A stretch of DNA of 64,000 nt from Bolinopsis microptera (lineage: Eukaryota; Ctenophora; Tentaculata; Lobata; Bolinopsidae). Within the stretch, counting starts at the first letter, position 1. The number at the start of each line of letters is the position of its first letter. Made by a program: the position numbers and the translations under genes. The notes below the pieces were generated by a model. The model saw only the letters and a program-made list of their open reading frames with translations, was not told where the DNA came from and ran no database searches. Positions 1 to 9,588 of the stretch are shown here, piece by piece. Where the stretch lies: NCBI RefSeq assembly GCF_026151205.1, contig NC_087079.1:17540945-17604944 (forward strand). The letters run 5' to 3'.

Positions 1-895
1 AACCAGCTGCTCGATGCAAAGCATTACGCTCTCCAGATAATCTTTTCAATCCTGGTATTCTTAACAATCACAATCAACAATGGTCTAAATTTGAATAAGT
101 GAGGATATTTAGGATTGATTAAATAAAATATGCGCATAATATAACAGTGGTTAATTATTAGCTGCTTTCAGTCAGGTAGAGATATAAGAATAATCAATTC
201 AGTTGGAAAATAATGCGGTTCATGAGTGCTGTATTTGTTTAGCTGCCAAATTGCACTTTTATTTACAGGTTTTATGATTATTTAGTTCACTTTTACACAA
301 GAATGAAGAGAGAATGTAAGGGGCCGGTCGATCACTGGCATAGAATTCATTCAAGGGATCGATTAATTATAGGGATCGATTAATTACAAAAAACAGATAT
401 AAATATAATTTTTGTTTCGATTTTGGTTTTATTTAAAAATACCAGCATCTGAAGACAGCAAGTTCTTCACAGCATCTGTATCCCCTTGGTCAACTGCAGT
501 TAGAAATGCAGATTCAGTCATCCTGGATTATACTGAATGGTAATGTAAGAAACAAATTGAATGCAGAACTATGCTAATCGGTCACTCCTCTGGATGAATA
601 TCTGTCTTACTCCTGACTAGGAGAGTAAGAGCCTGCTGTAAATTATTTCTGGTATTCAACCACTCTAAGCTAAAAAAGGTAGCTATAGGATATCCGACTG
701 GCCTTAACTTCAGCATACACTACATCTTGTTTAAGATATGCTTGCATACATCATACATTTAATAATAATAATACTAATTCTATACAGTTACATAATTGAA
801 ACAATTATGGCCCCTTATTGTGGGCAGAGTATGTGTCTTTGTTGAAGTGTCCTGTTATAAAACTTATTTATTTTATGTCCTGTTTTAAAACTTAT
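1..895. other. Intergenic, no gene recognised
   Basis: AT-rich sequence with no convincing open frame or splice pattern. Two near-identical stretches of about 25 bp around 848 and 876 (TGTCCTGTTATAAAAC and TGTCCTGTTTTAAAAC) form a small direct duplication just before the retroposon insertion at 905. Confidence 0.5.
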
Positions 896-904
896 TTGAG
901 TGAC

Positions 905-1069
905 AGCAAGGCCGACCATGACAAAGCTACTTGTCTATGTTACCGAAGGAAGTTGGGACAAACTCTAAAGAGGAACTGCGAACCCTGATGCGGGACAGGG
1001 ATATATGGAGGGGTTATCAGGCGTAGATCTGACTTAGTTCCGACATAGTAGTAGTAGTAGTAGTAGTAG
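905..1069 (+). mobile_element. Short retroposon (SINE or 3' fragment of a LINE) with (TAG)n tail
   Basis: A 165-bp unit ends in about eight GTA/TAG triplets (1046-1069). It is flanked by a perfect 9-bp direct repeat, TTGAGTGAC, at 896-904 and 1070-1078, which reads as a target-site duplication. A simple-repeat 3' tail plus a target duplication is the signature of non-LTR retroposition in the plus orientation. I see no clear A and B boxes, so a severely 5'-truncated LINE is as likely as a SINE. Confidence 0.6.
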
Positions 1070-1078
1070 TTGAGTGAC

Positions 1079-2834
1079 TGCATTAAAATAATTTAAGGTG
1101 AGTGCTCTAAAAACTTTAAGACAATAGGGATAAATACTAGGACCTACTAAAATCAAAACAAAATGCAGCCACCTAATTCTCTTCTCCTACGATTGACTAG
1201 AGAGGAACCATCTTTGGCGAGTATTAGGGACCATTACAAATACCGTGCTTTAAGTTTGCAAGACATGTGGACTGAGAATAAAACAAATATTATATTCAAA
1301 TCTATTCATTCAACAATATTAAATCATTATAGGGACCTAATTTGTGGCTTGATCGTTATGTTTGGCTATTTTGTTAGCTGATGCTGACAGGCACCGCATG
1401 AGGCAGAGACTTAGGACCATTACGCTGGAGGCTTACAATGACCCTTTTTGAACCCCATGGCAGTGCTAGTTTTATTATGGTACAAATTGTAAATCGAAGT
1501 TATGCAAACGATCAGGTCACTCCTGTTTTACACTATCAACAGCTACTTAAAACAACCTAGATTGTACAACTCACTTTGAAGAGTAAACTGTTAAGTGATG
1601 AGTGATTGGGCTAATTAAACATTTTAGTAGCAGAGACATGTGGATCAGCTTCTTGTGGTTCAAATAGTTCATTCAGACAAGAAGTTTTACTTTTCAAATT
1701 TAGTCGTTCAAGCTGCCTGAATTCAGGAAGTTTGCCAAAGGGGCCCAGGTATTCTGGTCACCTTTACCCTGGGACGAGAGAATAAGTTTTTTAACCTTTG
1801 ATTTGAATACATCATGAGTGATTTCAAGGTCGTTGAGTGCCAACATCTGACGGAATGTATTCCAAAGGCAACTAGATTGGTAAACGAAACTGTTTGAGGG
1901 TATGGTTGTTATAAGAAGAGTTTCTTAAGTGGGCCTAGAGTACTCGACTGGGTGTCTAACTAAACTAAAGATAATGACGTCCAGAAGATGAGGCATTAGA
2001 GTGAGTAGAAGAGGCTGAAGGAGGAGTATTATTACAAGGAGATGTAGGACATGAAGGGCAGGGATGAAGGGCAGGGAGAGCACTATAATAATCATTTTTA
2101 CGATAGTTCACCGATGGCAATTGGTCTGTCAAACTCTGTAGGAACAGCTGTACAGTGAACAGGAGAAGATTCTGTGGTAGTTGTTGTCTAACACTTGACA
2201 ATTTGGACACTGAGGGTCACAGTTGCTGGCCACCCCTGCCTGGAAGGCTGTAAAGGTGATGACTCAGGGGTGTAGGAAGTGGGGGGGGGGGGGGTTGACC
2301 ATTGTTAATGATCTGGCCCGGCGCGCGCTACTTCGTAGCACTTGCCATCGCCCCCATGAAATCTGGGCAAGGGGCCAAATAGGGTAAACCTTTTAATTAA
2401 GGTTCCTTTGGTTTTTTTAACCGAACATTTTTTAAGTCAAAAATTTTCTAATTTTTCTTGGAAAGTAGTGTTGAATATTTGATATTCATATTTACATGAT
2501 TATTGAATTAATTTAAGAATTGTATATAAATATCTTTTACCAAGTTTAATTGTCAATGAGAATGCACCACAGCAATTGGCGCGCGAGGCGGCTTTGATAT
2601 TAGCGCGGCGGCTACAAGTTAGGCAGCTGCCGATAAGACGCCGCGCGCGTTCAGCGTACGGCTTTTCGTTTTTGATTTTACAAAACAACTCTTAATGATT
2701 ATTAATGAAATTATTGGATATTTATAATTCAATATGTATTGATTCTTTTGTGGAAAATAAAAATTGTATTTTACTTAAATTGAATTTTACTTAAACCAAT
2801 CTTCCCAGCAGACCTTACCGGCTAAAGATATTAA
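1079..2834. other. Intergenic, no gene recognised
   Basis: No supported gene. A run of G lies at about 2281-2294, followed by a GCGCGC-rich patch (2325-2345). A further CpG-rich patch is at 2578-2655. The phrase CAGGGGTGTAGGAAG just before the G run resembles the terminal repeat of hAT-type MITEs such as the one at 37271, but no matching opposite end was found nearby. Confidence 0.4.
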
Positions 2835-3103
2835 TACAGGGTGATCGCCTTTTCACAGCTTGTTGAACTCCGCGCGCGCTCGCTAGTTCATTGCATTTGC
2901 ACGCTTCAAATATTCCAAGAATGCAATTGTACCGCGTACCACGTGATACGATTCAGCCAATCAGAGAACAACAATCTGCAAAGTTAAAGCTGCGCAGTTT
3001 TATAAGGCCTAAAATAAGACTTTTCGCATTAATTCAAAATCTACAGCGTTTTGAATTTTCCTCCTGGGGAGGAAACGAACACGAGTGTGCGGCTCCCCCT
3101 GTA
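2835..3103. mobile_element. Possible small TA-flanked MITE
   Basis: The left end reads TACAGGGTGATCGCC and the right end, reverse-complemented, reads TACAGGGGGAGCCGC, each with an outer TA. This is the pattern expected of a mariner-type MITE. The terminal match is short and imperfect and there is no transposase, so the call is tentative. The interior has CGCGCG patches. Confidence 0.3.
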
Positions 3104-3812
3104 TCGTACAAACTCTACTATAGTGAAACGACAATGGGGGTCACGACGTTATACAACGAATTAGTAATAAGAGCCCTTTACAGTCGATCTTCGGTCTTTC
3201 ATTGCGCTTTATTGACCCAGGCAGGCACTGGGGGCAGACATCCCAAGACCAGTGCGTTGGGATATAGTGTTGGTCTGCTTCAGGATGTCTTAGATCCCAG
3301 AGAAGCCATCATCTCCTCTACTGCTTTAGCTTAGCGGCAGCATGAGCCCTAGTTTCCTTCACATTGGTACCTCTGAAAGTACAGAAAAGTGGTGGATTTC
3401 GGGGCCCAGGATCCTCCCTCTTTAAGGTGGTATTATTTCCCTAAGATGTGTGCAGAGTCTTGATTTTGTTATATATATATTAGCTTTTCGGCAGCATGAG
3501 CCCTGTTTACTGACTTTACTGACGATGAATTATTCACTACAATGTGCAGTAATCAAACTGGACGAAAATTTTGATTAACTTGGTGGCTGGTGCCGTTCCT
3601 TATTTTCAGTTTTATATAATGTTTACTGACCTGCCCAGTTTCTTTCTGTACAGTTCCTTTCTGTACAGTTTCTTTCTTCTGGACTAGCAGATTTTCTATT
3701 TAATATTTAGTTAACCTGATTCCAGCAAATTGGTACATTAAAGTTTGCTGATGGTGGGACAGTTTGGCAGAGACTTGAAAGAGTAGTCGGATCCCAACCG
3801 TTCTAAAAGGCT
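3104..3812. other. Intergenic, no gene recognised
   Basis: No supported gene. It contains a short TATATA run (3471-3481) and a local duplication of the phrase TTTCTGTACAGT around 3650-3670. It abuts the outer end of the left fold-back arm. Confidence 0.4.
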
Positions 3813-4327
3813 ATCTCGTTAGCTTTTCGTGTTAAAAGCGATTTCTCAACGGTTATCACCTCTCTAGATGATTCTCAAAACATTTGGACTTTATTGCATT
3901 TTTGAAATAAATGCAATAAGGGCGTTTTCGGCCACACCCTTTTTCAGGGTTTTGAGGTCACTCGATGTTTTGTATTTCAGTCCAGGAAGGTCTTAAAGAC
4001 TATTCCGATACACCAAAATGTGCCTAATAGCCACATTTATATACAACTTATGAAGCAACATATACCTTAAAATGCTTCGTTTCGGAAATATGGCCGAAAA
4101 ACGGTTTTTGCCTTGACGCAGTTCAAATTTCCGTGATTTTTGGCATTTCCGCCTAGGAAGGTCGTAGAGACTATTCTGATACACTAAAATGTACATAATG
4201 GCCACATTTATATACAACTTATGAAGCAACATATACCCTAAAAGGCTTATTTTCGGAAATGTGGCTGAAAAACGGATTTTTGCCAAGCGAACAATAACAA
4301 TATTCACAAATGGGCTATTGGACTGTT
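3813..4327 (+). repeat. Left arm, outer part, of fold-back element
   Basis: Inverted match to 25997-26504 with scattered differences. The outer end is ATCTCGTTAGCTTTTCGTG and the inner end is GGGCTATTGGACTGTT. Inside the arm, two related segments (around 3985-4090 and 4140-4240) repeat a phrase that includes CCACATTTATATACAACTTA, so the arm is itself internally duplicated. Confidence 0.8.
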
Positions 4328-4361
4328 CAAGAAAACAACAATTTCAAGAAAACAACAATTT
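4328..4361 (-). repeat. 3'-terminal tandem repeat of the LINE (2 x 17 bp)
   Basis: CAAGAAAACAACAATTT occurs twice in tandem (plus-strand reading) directly at the LINE/arm junction. CR1 and L2 LINEs end in short tandem repeats rather than poly(A), thought to guide target-primed reverse transcription. Confidence 0.75.
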
Positions 4362-4906
4362 TATTTAGTATCAATTGAAGCAGACAAAAATATATTTCAT
4401 ATATATATAACTAGCACGAACTTTAGATCAGATATTTTAGGGGACTTGGAGTAGCAAGAGATTGACTAAAAGGTATATATAACTTTTACAAAGATACGTC
4501 GAGAAGAATCCAGGGTGATACAGGATCGGAGAGTGCAGACCAAAAGTTTACGCACCCACCTTTGCCTCCTGAGTTCTTGGTTGGGTAGAAATTTATGCAA
4601 ACTTGGTCGTTTATACTCCAAGTCCCTTTCTTAAAAGAAGTAGTATTAACTATGTCTAGAGTTAGCTTCGTTCAATAATAACAATATCAATATAATCAAT
4701 ATCAATACCAGATAAACCTACCGAATAAATTATTAAATATCAATTAATTCATTCCGATAAAAAATTTTATAAATTTAGATATTTAACTTATCTAAAAACA
4801 TTACAACAAATGTTTAAAAAGCGCCCAAAATCGATTTGAAAGATTTTCTGTCTATAGTACAATCATGATAGTAATAGTAAGTGTGTGCCGCTGCAATTAG
4901 ACTTGC
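4362..4906 (-). other. 3' untranslated region of the LINE
   Basis: About 545 bp between the ORF2 stop codon and the terminal 17-bp repeats. No open frame of note. Confidence 0.65.
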
Positions 4907-6133
4907 TTACTGCAATTTAAAATTGTTTGGAGTCCAAGTATTTTTTAAGTCAGCTGCCTGTGCTTGTATTAATAGTGCTTTGGTTCTCAGTTTTATCAAG
5001 CTAATGGACGTTTCTAAGCAATTGCTTGAAGTTAAAATTTTTTTATGAACAGCGTTCCAAAGCTTGGCTGCATTAAACAAAAAGGTATTTGATTTATTTA
5101 AGAGAATAACCATTAGACTCGTTGCACGGTTTGAAATGTTGATAGCCTCATAAAGAGAGTATGGGCAGTGGTACTTGATAATCTTAGAGAATTCTAAAAT
5201 ACAGTGATATTTGTACAAGTTTTGAGCTGTAAGAATTTTTAATCTATTAAAAATGGGTTTTGTATGCTCCTTTTCGAAGTGTTTATGGTCTAGTTTTTGC
5301 ATACCGTATGGTCTAGTACGTGCACATGTTGATTGTTTATCTAAATATGAGTCAAGGTCGCCAAAAAGGATCCTTATACAGTGCTTCTGTGTGATGAAAA
5401 GACTATCATTGGACCGTTCTTTGAGGACAACACCCCAAACACTTATACCATAACTGAGATGTGATTCAAAAAGAGCATTATATATTTTCAAATATAGTTC
5501 AGAAGGTATCGAGTGCCGAATTCTGCAGATTGCACCAGTCATAGATCGCAGTTTTTTACGGATGTAGTGCATGTGGGCAATCCAGTTTAGCTTACTATCT
5601 ATAACAACACCTAAGAATTTGGTATCCTTGACTTTAGTAATAACCTTACCATTGATGAATATTGATCTAGATTCATCTAGCAGGATAGCAAATGGTCTGG
5701 TCCGTGCACAGGTGTCATCATATTCAGAGGCAGGTTTAAAATGTATGTAGCAGCATTTGGACATGTTGATATGAAGTAGATTACATTTCATGTAAATCGA
5801 GACATGTTTAAGTACTAAGTTGGCTTTTTTGTATGTTGCTTCCCTAGATGGTCCTGATATGAAGATATTAGTGTCATCAGCATAAAGTACAAATTTCACC
5901 TCACTGTCTGAAAAGCAGTTTACTATATCGTTCATATACAATAAGAAGAGTAACGGCCCTAGAATTGACCCTTGTGGTACTCCAAATTTCACGTCCATTG
6001 TATCTGATGGTACATCGTTATACATAACATACTGCTTTCTGTTAGTCAAATAGCTTTTTAGTAAGGTAAGTGCTGTGCCCCTAATACCGTAGGAATTTAA
6101 TTTGCATAAAAGAATATCGTGATCAAGGGTGTC
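4907..6133 (-). CDS. LINE ORF2, 3' part (reverse transcriptase C-terminal half and thumb)
   Basis: This is the downstream part of ORF2, split from 18565-20754 by the Penelope array. Reading leftward from 6133 the frame is open: it starts with the duplicated codons for D-T-L-D and runs on as HDILL. It then carries the RT motifs FGVPQGSILGPLLF and FVLYADDTNIF, where YADD is the catalytic pair of aspartates, and a C-terminal region of about 300 residues. Leaving out the duplicated 12 bp, 405 codons including the stop belong to this half, giving a 1,134-aa ORF2 before the insertion. No stop or frameshift is seen, so the break is due only to the insertion. In its present state this piece cannot be expressed with the endonuclease half. 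Confidence 0.85.
   Translation of the reverse strand, partial: DTLDHDILLCKLNSYGIRGTALTLLKSYLTNRKQYVMYNDVPSDTMDVKFGVPQGSILGPLLFLLYMNDIVNCFSDSEVKFVLYADDTNIFISGPSREATYKKANLVLKHVSIYMKCNLLHINMSKCCYIHFKPASEYDDTCARTRPFAILLDESRSIFINGKVITKVKDTKFLGVVIDSKLNWIAHMHYIRKKLRSMTGAICRIRHSIPSELYLKIYNALFESHLSYGISVWGVVLKERSNDSLFITQKHCIRILFGDLDSYLDKQSTCARTRPYGMQKLDHKHFEKEHTKPIFNRLKILTAQNLYKYHCILEFSKIIKYHCPYSLYEAINISNRATSLMVILLNKSNTFLFNAAKLWNAVHKKILTSSNCLETSISLIKLRTKALLIQAQAADLKNTWTPNNFKLQ
6122..6133. repeat. Target-site duplication, left copy, of Penelope array
   Basis: ATCAAGGGTGTC at 6122-6133 is identical to 18565-18576. In the LINE it encodes the D-T-L-D of RT motif A. A 12-bp duplication is in the range usual for Penelope-like elements. 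Boundary uncertainty is about 2 bp because the element and target share GA at the junction. Confidence 0.85.
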
Positions 6134-6168
6134 AAATAACGGAGTAGTTCGCTGTTTATTAGTCTCAT
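6134..6168 (-). pseudogene. Truncated Penelope ORF start at left array edge
   Basis: Only the first 35 nt of the Penelope ORF (MRLINSELLRY) remain before the LINE sequence resumes. This is the outermost 3' end of the left arm: reverse transcription ran through a spacer into a downstream tandem unit's ORF start. Confidence 0.8.
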
Positions 6169-6471
6169 GATTGAAATACTGATATCTGGATATTATCCGG
6201 TTAGAAGAGACAAGGACAAGTGAAACAAGGAAGTTAGGAGTAAGGGCAAATTTTCGGCGTCAACGCCATCTTCAGGCTAAAATTGTTATAAATGTTAGTA
6301 TATAATAAATGCTTCTATACTAGTTAAAATGCTAAATTAAAATTACACACACTGAATACAGGTTACATCAAATGGTATTGTACATTACATTGAAAATAGT
6401 GATGTACACACGTTTTACACTCTGTTCAAGTACATAATATCTACTGAACAACAGGGTCGTGTGCTATTTAT
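6169..6471 (-). repeat. Penelope inter-ORF spacer / pseudo-LTR (left edge)
   Basis: A 303-bp spacer between Penelope ORFs, repeated at 9286-9588, 12403-12705 and 15152-15454 and, shortened by 7 bp, at 18269-18564. It contains a hammerhead-core-like motif (see 15348-15371). Confidence 0.8.
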
Positions 6472-9285
6472 TTAAATTTGTCTTTGAATATGTTGTAAAA
6501 GAAATCCCTTAAGCTTCTCGCACTCTTCTTTGTTATTGATACTAGGTTTAAATAAATTAATGTAGTAAGCTTCTGTCACTTTACGTTTAATGGTGCTATA
6601 TAAGTTAATTTCTAAAATATCGAAGGAAATATCTGGTTCTATGTTATCGTGAAACTCTGAATAATGAGCAGCCAACGCATTATCAGGATAGGTTAAAGGC
6701 CTGTTGACTGCTCTTCGATGCTCTGAAAATCTATCGTGTGCTGTTCTACTCGTTTCCCCTATATATAGCTCTTGACATAATTTACACGTAACTTTGTATA
6801 TGACACATTTTGGTTTGCAGTCGTGATTTGTTGTGATGAGTGGACATATGATACAGTTTGGTATGGTGCAGTGTGGTTTGTCGTGTGGTCGTGATGAACA
6901 TAAGATCTCTGAGAGTTTCTTACCTGGTGTGAATATGAATTTGACCGGTAAGTTGTGTGAGAGGGCAAATTGAGTGACTTCTTTGGAAAATGGCTCGTTG
7001 ATGAATGGTAGAGTGCATGTTACGTGGTCGGTATCTTGTATGTTTGATGATGAAGGGTTATGACGTGTTGTAGGTGAGAGAGGGTGAAATCGTCCTGTTT
7101 TGTTTATACGTCGTGGGTCTTGGTAACCGTTGTTGACCAACAAGTTGTCTACTATCTTCATGGACTCTTCTTTATACTCTGGTGTTGATGAGCAAAAAGC
7201 AGCCGTTTTGTAGAAGTTCTTGATGGTTGCTACTTTAGTTCCCTCATTGTGGTGGCTGTTGGCGTGCAGTGTGATATTCTTTTTCTGCTTCTTTCTGTAG
7301 AATTTGTGGTGTAGTGTTCCCTGTTCGTCGATCTTTATCTGGGTGTCGAGGAATGGGGTGAAATCCTGACGGCTTTCCGGATAGTCAATTTCCCATTTGA
7401 GCAACTGGTCTGGGTCCTCGTTTGAGATGGACTCCACTATCCTCAGAGCTTCTTCTTTGGAGCTGGCTAGACTCCCGGCATCATCCACGTATCTCCGGTA
7501 GAATGAGACGTGTAAATCAGTGTAAATCGATCTTCTCTCGAACATATATACTCGTACTATCGCTCCTATTGGTGATGGTTGGCACCCCATGAAGAGACCA
7601 ATTTTCTGGAGGTAGAGTCTTGAGTGATATGTAAAGTATGAGTTGGTGAAGACGAATTCAAGGATCTTGTGGATGTGCGTGAGTGTTAGACCCCAGGTGT
7701 CGAGGTCTTCCCAATGTTCTTCGGTGAGTGTAATGAGGTCTTGAATGCAGCCACTGATGTTGATGTTTGTGTACAGTGCTGTGACGTCAGCTGTGAAGAA
7801 TGAGAGACCTGAGAGTTGTTGATGTGACATGTTTTGAAGCTCTTCTAGGTGAGTGTGTATATTGCTCAGGTGAGATGGAACATGATTAAGCAGAGGAGAT
7901 AGAATAGATTTAACAATCCAAGCAAGCTTCTCAGAAGGGGAATTTATACAAGACACAATTGGACGTATTTTACAATTAGAAATAATATCTACATCTGAAA
8001 CTAAGACATTACAATCAAATTTATGAGTTTTCTGTATTAAATAAATAGTCGGTAGTTGGGTATTATGTGATTTAAATAAGTCTACTGTTTTGCTGTCATA
8101 ATTACACATCCTACTTATCTCTGTCCATAACACATTACTCTCAGTCTCTAGTCTCTCAGTAACCCTGTTGATGAGGCGGCTGTAGGAGACTTCTGAGGGG
8201 TTTGCTATTGGTTGGATCCGATTTTGTCGCGTGGTGGTAGGTGCAACGTAGGTGTACGCTTCTTGCGAGGTCATGTCTGACAGATGTTTCTGCGTAATCT
8301 GCTGTTGTACTCCACTGCTCATAATCACAAACTCACCCCCCTTGTCGCTTCTCGAGAAGTGGAGTTCTTCTTTTCTTGCAATCAAGGATTTGAGTCCCTC
8401 CCGTTGTTTTGCTGTTAGGTTAGAGGGTACTTTACTGTGTTCTAATCTGGTGTTAATGATGTAACACAGTTGGCGGAGGTGATGTTCCATGGCGAGGTTG
8501 GTGGTGGGTGGAGCACCAGCAAACGGTCGTTGAAATGGCACGTTTTTCGACTTAATAAATGCGAAGCTGGTCGGGCATGTATCATCTGGGATCTCATCTG
8601 AAAAACAGGTTTTCCAGCGGAGCCGGTAGGCGGTCTGAGCAAGGCTGATCTGCACATCTTTCTTGAGGCGTTCATCTACTCGGGGTGCTAGGGCGAACTT
8701 GGGGCCTAAGCTGAGGACGTTAGTCTCATTCTCGTTGAGGACAACGCCTACCGCAGATACTTTGCTGCTAGGTGGCTCGATGGTAGAGGTGGAGTCGTGT
8801 GACACATTAGACTGATAGGTGTGGGTGGGAGTACTGAGAGCATTAAACTTATGAATCAATCTCTGTTTAGATGACTCCTTAACATCGTGGTTGTTATCAC
8901 TAAACATTTGACATATTTCATAAAACTCTGGTCTCCCAGACAGTCTACATTTTAACAAATAAATGTTTTGTTTACAATTATCGATCTTATAATATAAGTC
9001 ATCAATGCACTGATTCAGTGAGTGGGTATATAATTTATTTACATAATAATTTAAAAAGTTAGGTAGTTTCACAGGAAAAAGAATATTAATGTTAAGATGA
9101 ACTGAGTTCGAAATAAATTTAGGAATTAAATGGCAATGTTTACAATGTTTTAGAAAATTCAGTTTTTGTTCGTAGGATTTTAGGTGTTCACCGAAGGATA
9201 TAAGATCTTTTGCGGAACTGAAGGTTTCCCGGTCGAGGTTAAGAAATATCAAATAACGGAGTAGTTCGCTGTTTATTAGTCTCAT
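6472..9285 (-). CDS. Penelope-like reverse transcriptase with GIY-YIG endonuclease, copy A
   Basis: A 937-aa single-ORF retroelement protein. The N-terminal part carries the KLNFLKHCKHCHLIPKFI region typical of this family. The RT core follows, with FFTADVTALYTNI (motif A), GLFMGCQPSPIGA (motif B) and RRYVDDAGS with YVDD at residues 599-602. The downstream DFTPFLDTQIKIDEQG segment is characteristic of Penelope RTs. A Cys-rich linker (C-x4-C-x2-C, then C-x3-C) at about 800-835 precedes the GIY-YIG nuclease: VIYKV near 828, YIGETSR at 841-847, R852, and a candidate catalytic Glu905 in EAYYI. The family copies RNA at a nuclease-nicked target in the nucleus. The ORF is intact and begins with ATG. 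Confidence 0.92.
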   Translation of the reverse strand: MRLINSELLRYLIFLNLDRETFSSAKDLISFGEHLKSYEQKLNFLKHCKHCHLIPKFISNSVHLNINILFPVKLPNFLNYYVNKLYTHSLNQCIDDLYYKIDNCKQNIYLLKCRLSGRPEFYEICQMFSDNNHDVKESSKQRLIHKFNALSTPTHTYQSNVSHDSTSTIEPPSSKVSAVGVVLNENETNVLSLGPKFALAPRVDERLKKDVQISLAQTAYRLRWKTCFSDEIPDDTCPTSFAFIKSKNVPFQRPFAGAPPTTNLAMEHHLRQLCYIINTRLEHSKVPSNLTAKQREGLKSLIARKEELHFSRSDKGGEFVIMSSGVQQQITQKHLSDMTSQEAYTYVAPTTTRQNRIQPIANPSEVSYSRLINRVTERLETESNVLWTEISRMCNYDSKTVDLFKSHNTQLPTIYLIQKTHKFDCNVLVSDVDIISNCKIRPIVSCINSPSEKLAWIVKSILSPLLNHVPSHLSNIHTHLEELQNMSHQQLSGLSFFTADVTALYTNINISGCIQDLITLTEEHWEDLDTWGLTLTHIHKILEFVFTNSYFTYHSRLYLQKIGLFMGCQPSPIGAIVRVYMFERRSIYTDLHVSFYRRYVDDAGSLASSKEEALRIVESISNEDPDQLLKWEIDYPESRQDFTPFLDTQIKIDEQGTLHHKFYRKKQKKNITLHANSHHNEGTKVATIKNFYKTAAFCSSTPEYKEESMKIVDNLLVNNGYQDPRRINKTGRFHPLSPTTRHNPSSSNIQDTDHVTCTLPFINEPFSKEVTQFALSHNLPVKFIFTPGKKLSEILCSSRPHDKPHCTIPNCIICPLITTNHDCKPKCVIYKVTCKLCQELYIGETSRTAHDRFSEHRRAVNRPLTYPDNALAAHYSEFHDNIEPDISFDILEINLYSTIKRKVTEAYYINLFKPSINNKEECEKLKGFLLQHIQRQI

Positions 9286-9588
9286 GATTGAAATACTGAT
9301 ATCTGGATATTATCCGGTTAGAAGAGACAAGGACAAGTGAAACAAGGAAGTTAGGAGTAAGGGCAAATTTTCGGCGTCAACGCCATCTTCAGGCTAAAAT
9401 TGTTATAAATGTTAGTATATAATAAATGCTTCTATACTAGTTAAAATGCTAAATTAAAATTACACACACTGAATACAGGTTACATCAAATGGTATTGTAC
9501 ATTACATTGAAAATAGTGATGTACACACGTTTTACACTCTGTTCAAGTACATAATATCTACTGAACAACAGGGTCGTGTGCTATTTAT
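9286..9588 (-). repeat. Penelope inter-ORF spacer / pseudo-LTR
   Basis: Exact repeat of the spacer at 6169-6471, between copies A and B. It should hold both the end of one unit and the promoter/5' leader of the next. Confidence 0.8.

Noticed and set aside
1163-1381. 72-codon open frame
   Set aside because: No domain, splice context or composition suggesting a gene.
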